DNA from: an uncultured Paludibaculum sp.
GTDB taxonomy: Bacteria > Acidobacteriota > Terriglobia > Bryobacterales > Bryobacteraceae
Assembly (NCBI RefSeq): GCF_963665245.1
Contig: NZ_OY762267.1
Span: forward strand, 3,878,001 to 3,942,000
Length of the DNA: 64,000 nt
Direction of reading: 5' to 3'
Positions 9,492 to 18,498 of the stretch are shown here, piece by piece. Under the pieces are notes generated by a model. That model was not told the DNA's origin, did no database searches, and worked only from the letters and a program-made list of their open reading frames with translations. A program made the position numbers and the translations under genes. The number at the start of each line of letters is the position of its first letter. Position 1 is the first letter of the stretch.

Positions 9492-9530
9492 ACGGCCGCC
9501 CCGGATCCTGTTCCGACCGGGGCGGCCGTT
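9492..9530 (+). terminator. Strong hairpin, probable intrinsic terminator
   Basis: A perfect 13-bp stem (ACGGCCGCCCCGG, 9492-9504, pairing with 9517-9529) with a 12-nt loop, followed by TTTCCGTCTTTG. It closes the small secreted protein gene. The poor U-tract means termination strength is uncertain. Confidence 0.7.
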
Positions 9531-9554
9531 TCCGTCTTTGTCCAGCCCCTTTGG

Positions 9555-9560
9555 TATACT
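9555..9560 (+). promoter_or_regulatory. -10-like hexamer TATACT upstream of a GTG start
   Basis: TATACT (5 of 6 consensus positions) ends exactly 6 nt before GTG 9567. No Shine-Dalgarno sequence is present, consistent with a leaderless mRNA. It lies just downstream of the terminator hairpin at 9492-9530. Confidence 0.5.
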
Positions 9561-9566
9561 GCCCTC

Positions 9567-10757
9567 GTGCTCCGCTGGATCCGCACGCCGCTGCTCGTCG
9601 CCCTGCTGGCATCCGCGCTTCCAGCAGAAACCATCCTAATACTCCCGTCCTTTAATGTAAGCAAATCGAAAAGTATAGATTGGATTGGCGACAGCATTTC
9701 TGAAACTATCCTAGAAAGTCTGGCTTCAGAAGGGTTGGTTGTCGTTCCCACCGAAACGCGCGACGAAGTGCTGCGGCAGATGAGCGTCCGGCGCTATACG
9801 CGGCTCACCACGGGCAGCGTCATGGAAATTGCCGTGAATTGCGATGCGGGCGTGGTGGTGTACGGTGATCTGGACCTCGAACCGGCGCCAGCCGGGTCCA
9901 CGTCCAAAGGCACGCTTAAGATCAATGCTCACATCGTGGACGTCCGCAGGGTTCGCCGCCGCGGGACCTTCCAGGTGAGCGGCCCGCTCGACAACCTCTC
10001 GTCCCTGCAAACCGGCCTCGCGTGGCAGGTGGTGAAGGCGCTCTCGCCCGCCCTGACTATCAGCGAGGAGGAGTTCCGCCGCAGCCGCCCGCGCATCCGG
10101 TTGGACGCCCTGGAAAGCTACGTGCGCGGACTGCTTACACCCGTACTCGACCAGAAACACAAGCTTTTCACGAACGCAGCCCGGCTGGAGCCCACTTATT
10201 CGCAGCCCTGCTTCCAGCTCGGCCGCCTGAATTTCGCCTCGAAGAACTACGGCGCGGCCGCCGAGTGGTTCCAGAAGGTCGCGGCGGCCGATCTCCACTA
10301 CCGGGAAGCGCTCTTTTTTCTTGGACTTAGCCGCTACAACACGGGCGACTTCAAAGGAGCTGCCGACGTCTTCCGCAACCTCTCGGGCATGGTGCCCCTG
10401 CCCGAGGTCTGGAACAACCTGGGTGCAACGCTGCTGCGCATCAACGATTCCACGGCGGAAGCGGCCTTTCAGAAGGCCGTCGAGATCGATCCGGCCGACC
10501 CCGACTATCACTTCAACGAGGGCTATGCCCTGTGGAAAAAGAACAGCTTCGATGCCGCCGCCAATGCCTTCAGGGCATCGCTCGAGCGCAAGCCAGAGGA
10601 CGACACGGCCACACTGCTGCTAGGCCGCAGCTTGAAACAGATGGGACCACGTCCTGGCGACCTCCGCACCGAAGCCCAGGAGCGTCTCAAGACCGAGTAC
10701 AACGAGTCTGCCTGGCTCGCCTTGAAGGCCATGCTGGCGCCCAAGAAGAATCCATAG
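9567..10757 (+). CDS. Exported TPR-repeat protein
   Basis: 396 residues from the GTG at 9567. This start gives a compact signal peptide (residues 1-20, LLVALLASALPA then ETILILPSF), whereas a longer reading frame would translate through the upstream terminator. Residues about 20-160 form an alpha/beta domain (VVVPTETRDEVLRQM, DAGVVVYGDL) like the N-terminal TolB/CsgG-type domain of TPR-linked proteins. TPR repeats follow (about 200-385: ACFQLGRLNF-like units, LFFLGLSRYNTGDFKGAADV). Probably periplasmic. It precedes the outer-membrane barrel gene by 61 nt. Confidence 0.8.
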   Translation: MLRWIRTPLLVALLASALPAETILILPSFNVSKSKSIDWIGDSISETILESLASEGLVVVPTETRDEVLRQMSVRRYTRLTTGSVMEIAVNCDAGVVVYGDLDLEPAPAGSTSKGTLKINAHIVDVRRVRRRGTFQVSGPLDNLSSLQTGLAWQVVKALSPALTISEEEFRRSRPRIRLDALESYVRGLLTPVLDQKHKLFTNAARLEPTYSQPCFQLGRLNFASKNYGAAAEWFQKVAAADLHYREALFFLGLSRYNTGDFKGAADVFRNLSGMVPLPEVWNNLGATLLRINDSTAEAAFQKAVEIDPADPDYHFNEGYALWKKNSFDAAANAFRASLERKPEDDTATLLLGRSLKQMGPRPGDLRTEAQERLKTEYNESAWLALKAMLAPKKNP

Positions 10758-10806
10758 ACGCCCGCCCGGCTCCGGTTCCAATTCGGACGTTTGTGCCCTG
10801 ATCACA

Positions 10807-10812
10807 TACAAT
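10807..10812 (+). promoter_or_regulatory. -10-like hexamer TACAAT upstream of a GTG start
   Basis: TACAAT (5 of 6 consensus positions) ends exactly 6 nt before GTG 10819. No ribosome-binding sequence separates them. Confidence 0.5.
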
Positions 10813-10818
10813 AGATCC

Positions 10819-13395
10819 GTGCTGTTGCTTCAGGAAGTGCTGCTGGCCCTCGCCCTGCTTGGGGATACGCCCGGCCATCCGGAGAAACCCGCAGCCAAGG
10901 CCGCTGAAGCCCCAGCCCCGGCTAGGACACAGACACGCCTCACAACGTCGGGCCAGCGCAACGAGAATGTCGCCATTTGGTTCATCGATACGAACGCCGT
11001 TAAGGAAGCGAACATCCGGGTGGGCACCACCACCACAGCCATTCCGGAGCCGTTGGCCGAAACGCACTACTTCGCGGCCGAGCATGGCCGTCCACCGGCC
11101 GAGCTGTTGATGCTAAAGCCGGCTTCGGCGCCATCCAACTGGCACGGCGAGGGCTTCTGGTCGCACCAGAACAGTATCTTCAACGCCCGTACGTTTTTCC
11201 AGGTCGGCTCAGTGAAGCCTTCACACAGAAACTTCTACGGCGGGCGCCTCACCGGACTGCTGCCGCGGCTGGGTGCTGTGACCGCCACCTTTTCGCAGGG
11301 CAAGATCCGGGGCATGGTGAATGGCAATGTCCTCGTCCCCCTTGCCAACGAACGCACTCCGCTGGCCACCGACCCGGCGGTGCGCGCCATTGTTCAGCGC
11401 TTCCTCGACGCCTATCCAAACGAGTTGCCCAACCGGACCGACTTCGACCCGCGCGCGCTCAACACCAATTCGCCGCAGCGAATCAATAACATAGCGGGAA
11501 CATTCCGCCTCGATACACCCATCAACGCGAAAAACAAACTGCTCACGAGCTACTCCATCGACCGTCAGCAGATCATCGCATTCCAGTTGGTGGCGGGCCA
11601 AAACCCGGACACGGAGATCCACAATCACAAAGCCCGGATGACGTGGCAGCGATCGATCTCGGCTACCACGCAGCTGCAAATGGGCGTTTCGTACAACCGG
11701 AACCGGTCGGCGCTCTACTCAGAGCCGAACGCCGTAGGTCCGCGGGTCCGTTTCGGCTACAGCGTCGAGGAACTGGGCCCCGACAGTTCGTTCCCGGTGA
11801 ATCGGGCGACTAACACCTATCGATATGGTGCGGCGTTGCTGCACCAGGCCGGCCGGCATCAAATCACCGCTGGGGCCGACGTTTCCCGGTTCCAACTGAA
11901 TGGCATCGAGGCCAACAACATTCGCGGGCAGTTCCAGTTCGGCGCCAACTTCGGGCGCAGTTCCATCGAGAACCTGCGGCTGGGTACTCCGAACATGTTT
12001 GAGGGGGCGGTCGGCGAGCTTTCGCGCGGCTACCGCAACTGGACGGTCAACGGCTATGTCGCGGACAAATGGAAACTGCACCCTCGGTTCCAGTTGTACT
12101 ATGGCCTCCGCTACACGGCGGACACGCGCCCGGTGGAGGTGCAAAACCGCGAGACCATCCCCTATCCCACCGACGCGAATAACTTCAGCCCCAGAGTCTC
12201 CCTTGCCTGGCAGGCGGGCCAAGGCTGGGTGGTGCGGGCGATGTACACCACGACCTTCGGCCAGATCCTGCCGGTTACCTATCAGCAGATCCGCAACAAT
12301 CCGCCGAGCATTCTGTACGTGATGGTGCCGGATCCATATCTCGCCAACCCGCTGCGAAGTCTGGACCTGACGTCACCCAATGTGCGGTACTCACCGACGT
12401 GGCTCTCGTCCGACCTTTCGACGCCTTACTCGCACCAGTACAACACCACCATCGAGCGCAAGGTCTTCGCCGGTTCGATGCTGCGGCTCAGCTACATCGG
12501 CAGCCGCACCATCAAGCTGCTGAATACCTACACCCAGAACCGCGCGGAGCCGATTCCAGGAATGGCTCTGACCACGTCCAATGTCGACGCACGGCGCGCG
12601 GATGCGCGCTACTACGATGTGAAACACGTGGTCAACGGCGGTATCGCCTACTATGATGGCGGCCAGGTGGCCTGGGACCTTCCGCTGCGCAAAGGGCTTA
12701 TCTTTTCAACGAACTACACATTCTCCAAAGCCATCGACGAAGGCAATGACTTCACGGCGACGGCAGCCAACAAGGACATCTCGAACTTCCGCAGCCAGTA
12801 TCAGTACGACACGTTGAAAGACCGCAAAGGGCTCTCGAACTTCGATTCCACGCACGCCTTCTCAATGAACTACGCCTGGGATATTCCGGCGTTCCGTTCG
12901 GCGGCCCACTGGCTGCGCGCCGCGACGTCCAACTGGCAGATCTCGGGCGCCAACATGTGGAAGAAGGGGACTCCGTTGACGCTGTTTGTCGGCAGTGACG
13001 GCCCGGGCTACGGGAACGTCGACGGCGGCGGGGCAGACCGCCCCAACCTGCTCGACCCGACGATTCTGGGCGCCACCATCGGCCACCCCGACACCGCGCC
13101 CATCATCCTGAGCCGCAATAAGTTCGCCTACATCACGCCCGGGCAGCATGCCGGTACGCTGGGCCGTGGCACGATGCGCAAATCCTCGATCTGGAACTGG
13201 AATGCTTCGGTTGCGCGGCAGTTCCGTTTCCCCAACGAGTTGACGGCCCAACTGCGCGCCGAGGCATTCAACCTCTCGAACACGCCCCAATTCGACGAGC
13301 CGCAGCGGAACCTCTCTTCGCCAGCGTTCGGAAAGATCACGAATACACTCAACGACGGCCGCGTCTTCCAGCTCGGCCTGCGCTTCGTGTTTTAA
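10819..13395 (+). CDS. Oar-like outer-membrane beta-barrel protein (TonB-dependent-receptor related)
   Basis: 858 residues. A short signal peptide (LLLQEVLLALALLG) is followed by a Pro/Ala-rich linker, then a long region of alternating aromatic and polar strands ending in LGLRFVF with terminal Phe, the signature of a BAM-assembled barrel. Matching Oar-like segments include NYTFSKAIDEGNDFTATAAN, RLSYIGSRTIKLLNTYTQNR and QLRAEAFNLSNTPQFDEPQ. The usual N-terminal carboxypeptidase-regulatory domain is absent and the plug is short or divergent, so it is smaller than typical acidobacterial homologues (about 1000-1200). Substrate unknown. The start is GTG without a Shine-Dalgarno sequence. Confidence 0.8.
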   Translation: MLLLQEVLLALALLGDTPGHPEKPAAKAAEAPAPARTQTRLTTSGQRNENVAIWFIDTNAVKEANIRVGTTTTAIPEPLAETHYFAAEHGRPPAELLMLKPASAPSNWHGEGFWSHQNSIFNARTFFQVGSVKPSHRNFYGGRLTGLLPRLGAVTATFSQGKIRGMVNGNVLVPLANERTPLATDPAVRAIVQRFLDAYPNELPNRTDFDPRALNTNSPQRINNIAGTFRLDTPINAKNKLLTSYSIDRQQIIAFQLVAGQNPDTEIHNHKARMTWQRSISATTQLQMGVSYNRNRSALYSEPNAVGPRVRFGYSVEELGPDSSFPVNRATNTYRYGAALLHQAGRHQITAGADVSRFQLNGIEANNIRGQFQFGANFGRSSIENLRLGTPNMFEGAVGELSRGYRNWTVNGYVADKWKLHPRFQLYYGLRYTADTRPVEVQNRETIPYPTDANNFSPRVSLAWQAGQGWVVRAMYTTTFGQILPVTYQQIRNNPPSILYVMVPDPYLANPLRSLDLTSPNVRYSPTWLSSDLSTPYSHQYNTTIERKVFAGSMLRLSYIGSRTIKLLNTYTQNRAEPIPGMALTTSNVDARRADARYYDVKHVVNGGIAYYDGGQVAWDLPLRKGLIFSTNYTFSKAIDEGNDFTATAANKDISNFRSQYQYDTLKDRKGLSNFDSTHAFSMNYAWDIPAFRSAAHWLRAATSNWQISGANMWKKGTPLTLFVGSDGPGYGNVDGGGADRPNLLDPTILGATIGHPDTAPIILSRNKFAYITPGQHAGTLGRGTMRKSSIWNWNASVARQFRFPNELTAQLRAEAFNLSNTPQFDEPQRNLSSPAFGKITNTLNDGRVFQLGLRFVF

Positions 13396-13401
13396 ACCGC
13401 G

Positions 13402-14448
13402 TCAGAGTTGGACCAGCGCCGGACCAGCCGTCTCCATCCGTTTCAACTGGCCACAAGCCGCGAAGATGTCGAGGCCTCTCGGCCTCCGCACGAAGCAGGG
13501 GAACGACCGCTTCAGGATCTCCTGGAACACCGTAACTCGTTCGGGATCAGGAGTTTCAAACGGGATGCCCGGCCCCGGATTCAGTGCGATCAGATTCACC
13601 TTGCAGTTCAGGTTGGCCAGCAGCCGCACCACGCGCCGAGCGTCTTCCGCGGAGTCGTTCACGTCTTTCAGCAAGACGTACTCAAAGGTCAGCTTCTCCC
13701 ATGGGCGCAATGGATAGGCGCAGCAGGCCTCCATCAGCGCCGCAAGATTGTGCTTGCGGGTGATGGGCATCAACGCCGCGCGTTGATCCTGGTTGGAACC
13801 GTTCAGCGAGATGGCCAGCCGCGGCCGGACTTCCGCCTGCGCCAGTTCCGCCATCTTGGGGATGATGCCCGACGTGGAAACGGTGATGCGCCGCGGAGCA
13901 ATGCCCAGACCCTTGGCGTCACACAGCAACCGCGTCGCTTTCAGCACATTGGCCAGATTCAGCAGCGGCTCGCCCTGCCCCATCATGACGATATTGATGC
14001 GCTTCTGGTCCGACCATAGGTTGTTATCCTGCGCCAGATGAAGCACTTGGCCGACAATCTCGCCAGCCGTGAGGTTGCGCTCCAGGCCCATCAGCGCCGT
14101 CAGACAGAACTTGCAGTCCACCGGGCAGCCCACTTGAGTGGAGATACATAGCGTGTCGCGGTTCTCCTCCGGCATGAAGACGGCCTCCACGCTTTTGCCG
14201 TCTTGCAGGCTCAGCAGATACCGGCGCGTTCCGTCCGACGACTGGTAGCGCGTCGCCTGTGTCAGGTGGCCCAGACTGCATTCCGACGCGAGCCGGTCGC
14301 GCACGGCCTTGGGCAGAGTCGACACCGCTTCCAGGGACGTCACGCGGCCATGATAAATGGCTTCATAGAGTTGGCGGGCACGGAACGCCGGTTGGCCAGG
14401 CAGCAATGCCTGCAGATCCGCTGGTTCCAGCCCGAGTAGGGTTTGCAT
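13402..14448 (-). CDS. rlmN: 23S rRNA (A2503-C2)/tRNA (A37-C2) methyltransferase
   Basis: A radical SAM methylase that modifies C2 of adenosine in 23S rRNA and some tRNAs. The [4Fe-4S] motif C108-x3-C112-x2-C115 lies in GCPVDCKFC, the SAM-binding GQGEPLLN follows, and a resolving cysteine lies near the C-terminus (IFAACGQL). Length 348 is typical. GAGG lies about 8 nt before ATG 14448. It lies 4 nt after the permease gene on the same strand, so the two are cotranscribed, and it converges on the outer-membrane barrel gene. Confidence 0.95.
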   Translation of the reverse strand: MQTLLGLEPADLQALLPGQPAFRARQLYEAIYHGRVTSLEAVSTLPKAVRDRLASECSLGHLTQATRYQSSDGTRRYLLSLQDGKSVEAVFMPEENRDTLCISTQVGCPVDCKFCLTALMGLERNLTAGEIVGQVLHLAQDNNLWSDQKRINIVMMGQGEPLLNLANVLKATRLLCDAKGLGIAPRRITVSTSGIIPKMAELAQAEVRPRLAISLNGSNQDQRAALMPITRKHNLAALMEACCAYPLRPWEKLTFEYVLLKDVNDSAEDARRVVRLLANLNCKVNLIALNPGPGIPFETPDPERVTVFQEILKRSFPCFVRRPRGLDIFAACGQLKRMETAGPALVQL

Positions 14449-14452
14449 ACCT

Positions 14453-15661
14453 CTACCTCAAGTATGTCAGCCAAAGCGCACCGAAGGCGAGACTGGCCAG
14501 GGTGAGCGGCGCTCCGGCCCTAAAATAGTCCCAAAACGAGATGTAGACCGAGCCGCGCGCCCGCTGCACTACGATCAGATTCGCGACCGACCCAAGCACT
14601 GTGAAATTGCCGGCCAGTGTCGACGACATGGCCAGCGTCAGCCAACCGAGTTCGGGGTTTGGCAGTTTCGCCATCACAGGCCGGAACACCAGCACGGCCG
14701 GAACATTGCTGACGACATTGGAGAGCATCGCGGAAAAAGTCGTAAGCACCGCCGGCCGGTGCAGCCCGAAGCCCTGGGCAATGCGGAAGAGATCCGCCTC
14801 CAGCGACGTCTTCTCGACGCCCGAGACCACGACAAACAGGCCGGCGAACATGGCCAGCAGCGACCAGTCGATGTCGTGATAGATTTTCTCGGGCTTCACG
14901 CGGCGGGTGAGGAGCATGATCGCTCCGGCGACGATCGACACCTGGGCCACCGGCCAGCCGGCAAAGAAGAAGGCGACCATCGCGACCGCCACCAGAATCG
15001 ACTTCCACATCAGGCCGCTGTTCACCCGCACCTTCAATCCCTCTCCGGCGTCAAAGCGCTCCCGCGTGAACTCCCGCCGGTAAAGCAAACGAATGACGAA
15101 GTAAGTCATCACCAGTGACCCCAGGGCGATGGGTGTCAGAGCGAGCGCAAAGGTTCTATAGGGAATGCCGGACAGCGACCCGATCATCATGTTCTGCGGA
15201 TTCCCGGTGATGGTGGCCGTGCTGCCCGCGTTCGAAGCCATGGCGACAGCCAGCAGATAGGGTACCGGATTGCGCCGCAGCGACAGCGTCACCTCGAGCA
15301 CCAGCGGCGTTAGCACCAGACACATGGTGTCGTTCACGAAGAAGGCCGAGAAGACACCAGCCACCATGACGATCCCGGCCAGCAGCATTCTCGGACCGTG
15401 CGCATGCCGCACCACGGCCGCGGCTACCAACCGAAAGAAACCCGAAAGGCGGAGGTTCGCCACCACGATCATCATGCCCAGCAGCAGGACAATGGTTGCC
15501 CAGTCAATGGCACGCAGGGCGTCCTCGAAGCTCAACACGCCGGCGGCGACCATGAAACTCGCACCAATGATGGTTGCGCCGGTGCGGTCCACCCGCAGGC
15601 CAGGGAACCGGCCGACGGCCAGGACAACATAGGTGGCGACAAAGATTAAGATCGCGGCCAT
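14453..15661 (-). CDS. SLC13/ArsB-NhaD superfamily permease
   Basis: About 402 residues with 10-12 hydrophobic helices. Ion-transporter-superfamily motifs are visible: NDTMCLVLTPLVLEV and SNAGSTATITGNPQNMMIG in the N-half, MLSNVVSNVPAVLVF and SSTLAGNFTVLGSVANLIV in the C-half. The NPQN and SVAN re-entrant loops resemble anion and arsenite/Na+ antiporter families. Substrate (dicarboxylate, sulfate, arsenite or Na+/H+) cannot be fixed. ATG 15661 is taken as start; a TTG at 15667 is an alternative. It is cotranscribed with rlmN. Confidence 0.85.
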   Translation of the reverse strand: MAAILIFVATYVVLAVGRFPGLRVDRTGATIIGASFMVAAGVLSFEDALRAIDWATIVLLLGMMIVVANLRLSGFFRLVAAAVVRHAHGPRMLLAGIVMVAGVFSAFFVNDTMCLVLTPLVLEVTLSLRRNPVPYLLAVAMASNAGSTATITGNPQNMMIGSLSGIPYRTFALALTPIALGSLVMTYFVIRLLYRREFTRERFDAGEGLKVRVNSGLMWKSILVAVAMVAFFFAGWPVAQVSIVAGAIMLLTRRVKPEKIYHDIDWSLLAMFAGLFVVVSGVEKTSLEADLFRIAQGFGLHRPAVLTTFSAMLSNVVSNVPAVLVFRPVMAKLPNPELGWLTLAMSSTLAGNFTVLGSVANLIVVQRARGSVYISFWDYFRAGAPLTLASLAFGALWLTYLR

Positions 15662-15747
15662 CGTCAAGCTTGGTCCTATTATGGCGACTGGGCGTGGCCC
15701 GGCGGGAAAAGGGCTGATAAGCTAAGAGCGCTCCGCGGAGTAAAAGC

Positions 15748-17601
15748 ATGCAATATCCGAAACTCTCTTCCATCGTCGCCGTCTGCACCGCTGCGGCGAG
15801 CGTTGTCTTCCTCTCTTTGCTGGGCGCCGCCGCGCCGCCCAAGTCGAAAGCTCTCTCCTCCTACGATCCACAGGTGAAGGAACTGCTCGCCAGGATGACG
15901 TTGGACGAGAAGATCGGACAGATGACCCAGCCCGACCAGGAAGCTCTGAAGGACGAGGCAGACATTGAGAACCTCTTCCTGGGCTCCCTGCTCAGCGGCG
16001 GCAGTTCCGACCCCAAGGAGGGCAACAGCCTGGAAGCGTGGACGAATCTCTACGACCGCTATCAGGCGCGGTCACTGAAGACCCGGCTGGCCATTCCGCT
16101 TCTGTATGGCGTCGACGCGCTGCATGGTCACAACAACGTGATCGGCGCGGTCGTCTTCCCGCAGAACATCGGCCTGGGCTGCACCCGGAATCCGGCGCTC
16201 GTCGAAAAGATTGCGCGCGTAACCGCCGAGGAGGTGAGGGCTACGGGCATCCAGTGGACTTTTGCGCCATGCGTCACCGTCCCGCAGGACATCCGCTGGG
16301 GCCGCACTTACGAGGGCTTTTCGGACGATCCCGCGCTGGTGAAGAAGTTGGGTGAGGCCGCTGTGCGCGGCTTGCAGGGCGCTGACCTGTCCAACCCGCT
16401 TTCCGTGCTGGCCTGCGCCAAGCACTACGTCGGCGACGGCGGAACGACTCTTGGCACGGGGATGGCCGGCAAGTCTCCGCTCGACCAGGGCGACACGCGT
16501 GTCGACGAAGCCACCCTGCGGCGACTGCATCTGCAGGGTTACTTCACCACCATCGCCGCCGGAGCCGGCACAGTGATGCCTTCCTACAGCAGTTGGAACG
16601 GCGTGAAGTGCTCCGCCAGCAAGCAGCTGATGACAGACATTCTCAAGGGCGAACTGGGCTTCCAGGGTTTCCTCATCTCCGACTACAACGCCATCGACCA
16701 GATCACGCCCGACTACAAGAAGGCCATCGAGATCTCAATCAACGCCGGCATGGACATGGTGATGGTCACTGCCCGCTACCGTGAGTACATCAAGGATTTG
16801 AAGGAGCTCGTGGAGGAGGGCCGCGTGCCAATGGCCCGTATCGACGACGCCGTCACCCGCATCTTGCGTGTGAAGTTCGCCATGGGCCTGATGGACAAGA
16901 GCCGTTCGCAACTGGCCGACCGCACTCTGCAGAAGGGTTTTGGTTCCGCCGAGCACCGCCAGGTGGCGCGGGAAGCGGTTCGGCAATCGCTGGTTCTGCT
17001 CAAGAACGACAAGAAGACCCTGCCGCTGAAGAAAACCGTGGCCCGCATCCACATCGCCGGGAAGAATGCCGACGACATCGGCAACCAATGCGGCGGCTGG
17101 ACGATCGACTGGCAGGGCAAGAGCGGCAACATCACGACCGGCGGGACGACGATCCGGGCCGCCATTCAGGCCGCGGTTTCGCCGGATACCAAGGTGACCT
17201 ACTCCGTCGACGGGTCCGGCGCGCAGGGTGCCACAGTCGGCGTGGTCGTGGTTGGCGAGAAACCGTATGCCGAGATGATGGGCGACCGCAAGACTCTCGC
17301 GATGGACAAAGAGGATGTGGACGCCGTGAATACCATGAAGGCCGCCGGCATTCCTGTGGTCGTGGTGCTGGTCTCCGGCCGTCCTCTGATCATTAATGAT
17401 GTCTTGGCGCAGGCCGACGCGTTCGTCGCCGCGTGGCTGCCCGGCACGGAAGGTCAGGGTGTGTCGGATGTCCTCTTCGGCGATTTCAAGCCGACGGGCA
17501 AGCTCTCATTTGCGTGGCCGCGGTCGGACGACCAACTCCCGCTGGGCACGGCCACAAAGGCGGATGTTCTGTTCAAGAATGGCTTCGGCCTGAAGTACTA
17601 G
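15748..17601 (+). CDS. Glycoside hydrolase family 3 beta-glucosidase-like enzyme
   Basis: 617 residues with a signal peptide (residues 1-30, VVFLSLLGAAAP). The GH3 N-domain carries YGVDALHGHNNV, the KHYVGDGG motif (225-232) and the probable catalytic nucleophile D312 in FLISDYNAID. The C-terminal alpha/beta domain follows (LVLLKNDKKTLPLKK; GEKPYAEMMGD contains the likely acid/base region). The fibronectin-type third domain of longer GH3s is absent. Architecture resembles plant/bacterial exo-beta-glucan hydrolases, so a periplasmic beta-glucan role is likely. GGAG about 9 nt before ATG supports the start. Confidence 0.9.
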   Translation: MQYPKLSSIVAVCTAAASVVFLSLLGAAAPPKSKALSSYDPQVKELLARMTLDEKIGQMTQPDQEALKDEADIENLFLGSLLSGGSSDPKEGNSLEAWTNLYDRYQARSLKTRLAIPLLYGVDALHGHNNVIGAVVFPQNIGLGCTRNPALVEKIARVTAEEVRATGIQWTFAPCVTVPQDIRWGRTYEGFSDDPALVKKLGEAAVRGLQGADLSNPLSVLACAKHYVGDGGTTLGTGMAGKSPLDQGDTRVDEATLRRLHLQGYFTTIAAGAGTVMPSYSSWNGVKCSASKQLMTDILKGELGFQGFLISDYNAIDQITPDYKKAIEISINAGMDMVMVTARYREYIKDLKELVEEGRVPMARIDDAVTRILRVKFAMGLMDKSRSQLADRTLQKGFGSAEHRQVAREAVRQSLVLLKNDKKTLPLKKTVARIHIAGKNADDIGNQCGGWTIDWQGKSGNITTGGTTIRAAIQAAVSPDTKVTYSVDGSGAQGATVGVVVVGEKPYAEMMGDRKTLAMDKEDVDAVNTMKAAGIPVVVVLVSGRPLIINDVLAQADAFVAAWLPGTEGQGVSDVLFGDFKPTGKLSFAWPRSDDQLPLGTATKADVLFKNGFGLKY

Positions 17602-17651
17602 TCGCCGAGGCTCCCGGCGTAGGCCGATCACGGCCGCGGATATATTCCGGC

Positions 17652-17702
17652 GCGCCGGGCGACCTCGGGATCGCCGCAGACCGGGGGTCAGCCCTACGGT
17701 CG
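17652..17702 (+). repeat. REP-like direct repeat, left copy
   Basis: About 51 bp that recurs in nearly identical form at 18393-18444 on the other side of the transposase gene. Shared blocks include GGGATCGCC and GCCCTACGGTCG. Copies in the same orientation bracket the transposase, as expected for a RAYT with its REP elements. Confidence 0.75.
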
Positions 17703-17778
17703 CGCCCATGCGACCCCAGCACACAAGAACTGCAGGTGCAGCCTGACCGCAAGCATCCGACGATCCGCCCGCAGCCAA

Positions 17779-17820
17779 GTAGGGCGGACCCTTGGTCCGT
17801 AGCTGACCCTCAGGTCAGCT
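17779..17820 (+). repeat. Inverted REP-like half plus perfect hairpin
   Basis: 17779-17799 is nearly the reverse complement of the right-hand repeat core (GGACC, 3-nt loop, GGTCC, next to GTAGGGC). Immediately after it, 17801-17820 is a perfect hairpin: AGCTGACC, loop CTCA, GGTCAGCT. Together they resemble a paired REP unit (BIME-like) just upstream of the transposase. Confidence 0.65.
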
Positions 17821-17861
17821 CAACGCCGAGAATTCCGCGCCCGTCAGCGCACTACCAAGGC

Positions 17862-18476
17862 ATGACCTTCTATCGCCGCCGGCTGCCACATATTCACGAG
17901 CCCGGCCGTCCTTTGTTTCTCACGTGGAGGCTGCACGACAGCTTGCCTCCCAACCGGTGCTTTCCAGCCGCTACGGTTACCTCGGGACGGGCTTTCGCCG
18001 CCATGGACCGCCTGTTGGACCAGGCGCGGACGGGCCCTTTCTATCTGTGCCGGCCCGTGCTTGCTGAAATGGTCGCCGCCGCTATCCGCTACGGTACCGA
18101 GACGCTCAGCCAGTATGAACTGCACGCTTACGCGGTGATGCCCAACCACATCCATCTGCTGATCACGCCCACCATCCTGCCCTTCCGGCTCACCCAATCG
18201 CTCAAGAGCGTCACCGCCCGGCGGGCAAACGAGGTGCTGGGACTCACCGGCCGCCCATTCTGGGGAGAGGAGAGCTACGACCACATGGTGCGCAATCAGC
18301 GGGAGTTTGAGAAGATCCGGGCCTATATTGAGCAGAACCCGGTGCGGGCTGGCCTGGTCGCGGCGGCTGAGGCATATCCCTGGTCGAGTGCGGCGCCTGG
18401 CGACCTAGGGATCGCCAGCGGACCGAGGGTCCGCCCTACGGTCGGGCCTCCATCCGGCGCGCCCGGCCGGACGTGA
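17862..18476 (+). CDS. REP-associated tyrosine transposase (RAYT, Y1/HUH family)
   Basis: 204 residues from ATG 17862; the longer frame upstream only translates repeat sequence. The HUH metal-binding motif is H96-I-H98 in VMPNHIHLL. The conserved C-terminal block is ESYDHMVRNQREF then YIEQNPVRAGLV, with Y139 and Y155 as candidate nucleophiles. These domesticated IS200/IS605 relatives act on REP hairpins. The last ~25 codons run into the right-hand repeat (APGDLGIA), and the same peptide is encoded in the same frame by the left repeat. No IS ends or target duplication are obvious. Confidence 0.88.
   Translation: MTFYRRRLPHIHEPGRPLFLTWRLHDSLPPNRCFPAATVTSGRAFAAMDRLLDQARTGPFYLCRPVLAEMVAAAIRYGTETLSQYELHAYAVMPNHIHLLITPTILPFRLTQSLKSVTARRANEVLGLTGRPFWGEESYDHMVRNQREFEKIRAYIEQNPVRAGLVAAAEAYPWSSAAPGDLGIASGPRVRPTVGPPSGAPGRT
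18393..18444 (+). repeat. REP-like direct repeat, right copy
   Basis: About 52 bp matching 17652-17702 at most positions. It overlaps the 3' end of the transposase coding region. It contains an internal GGACC...GGTCC dyad adjacent to GCCCTACGG. Confidence 0.75.
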
Positions 18477-18498
18477 GAGGATAGACTGGATACAGTCC

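Noticed and set aside
17433..17861. A longer N-terminus of the transposase
   Set aside because: The upstream open frame translates repeat sequence and overlaps the end of the GH3 gene; the family's N-terminus starts at ATG 17862.
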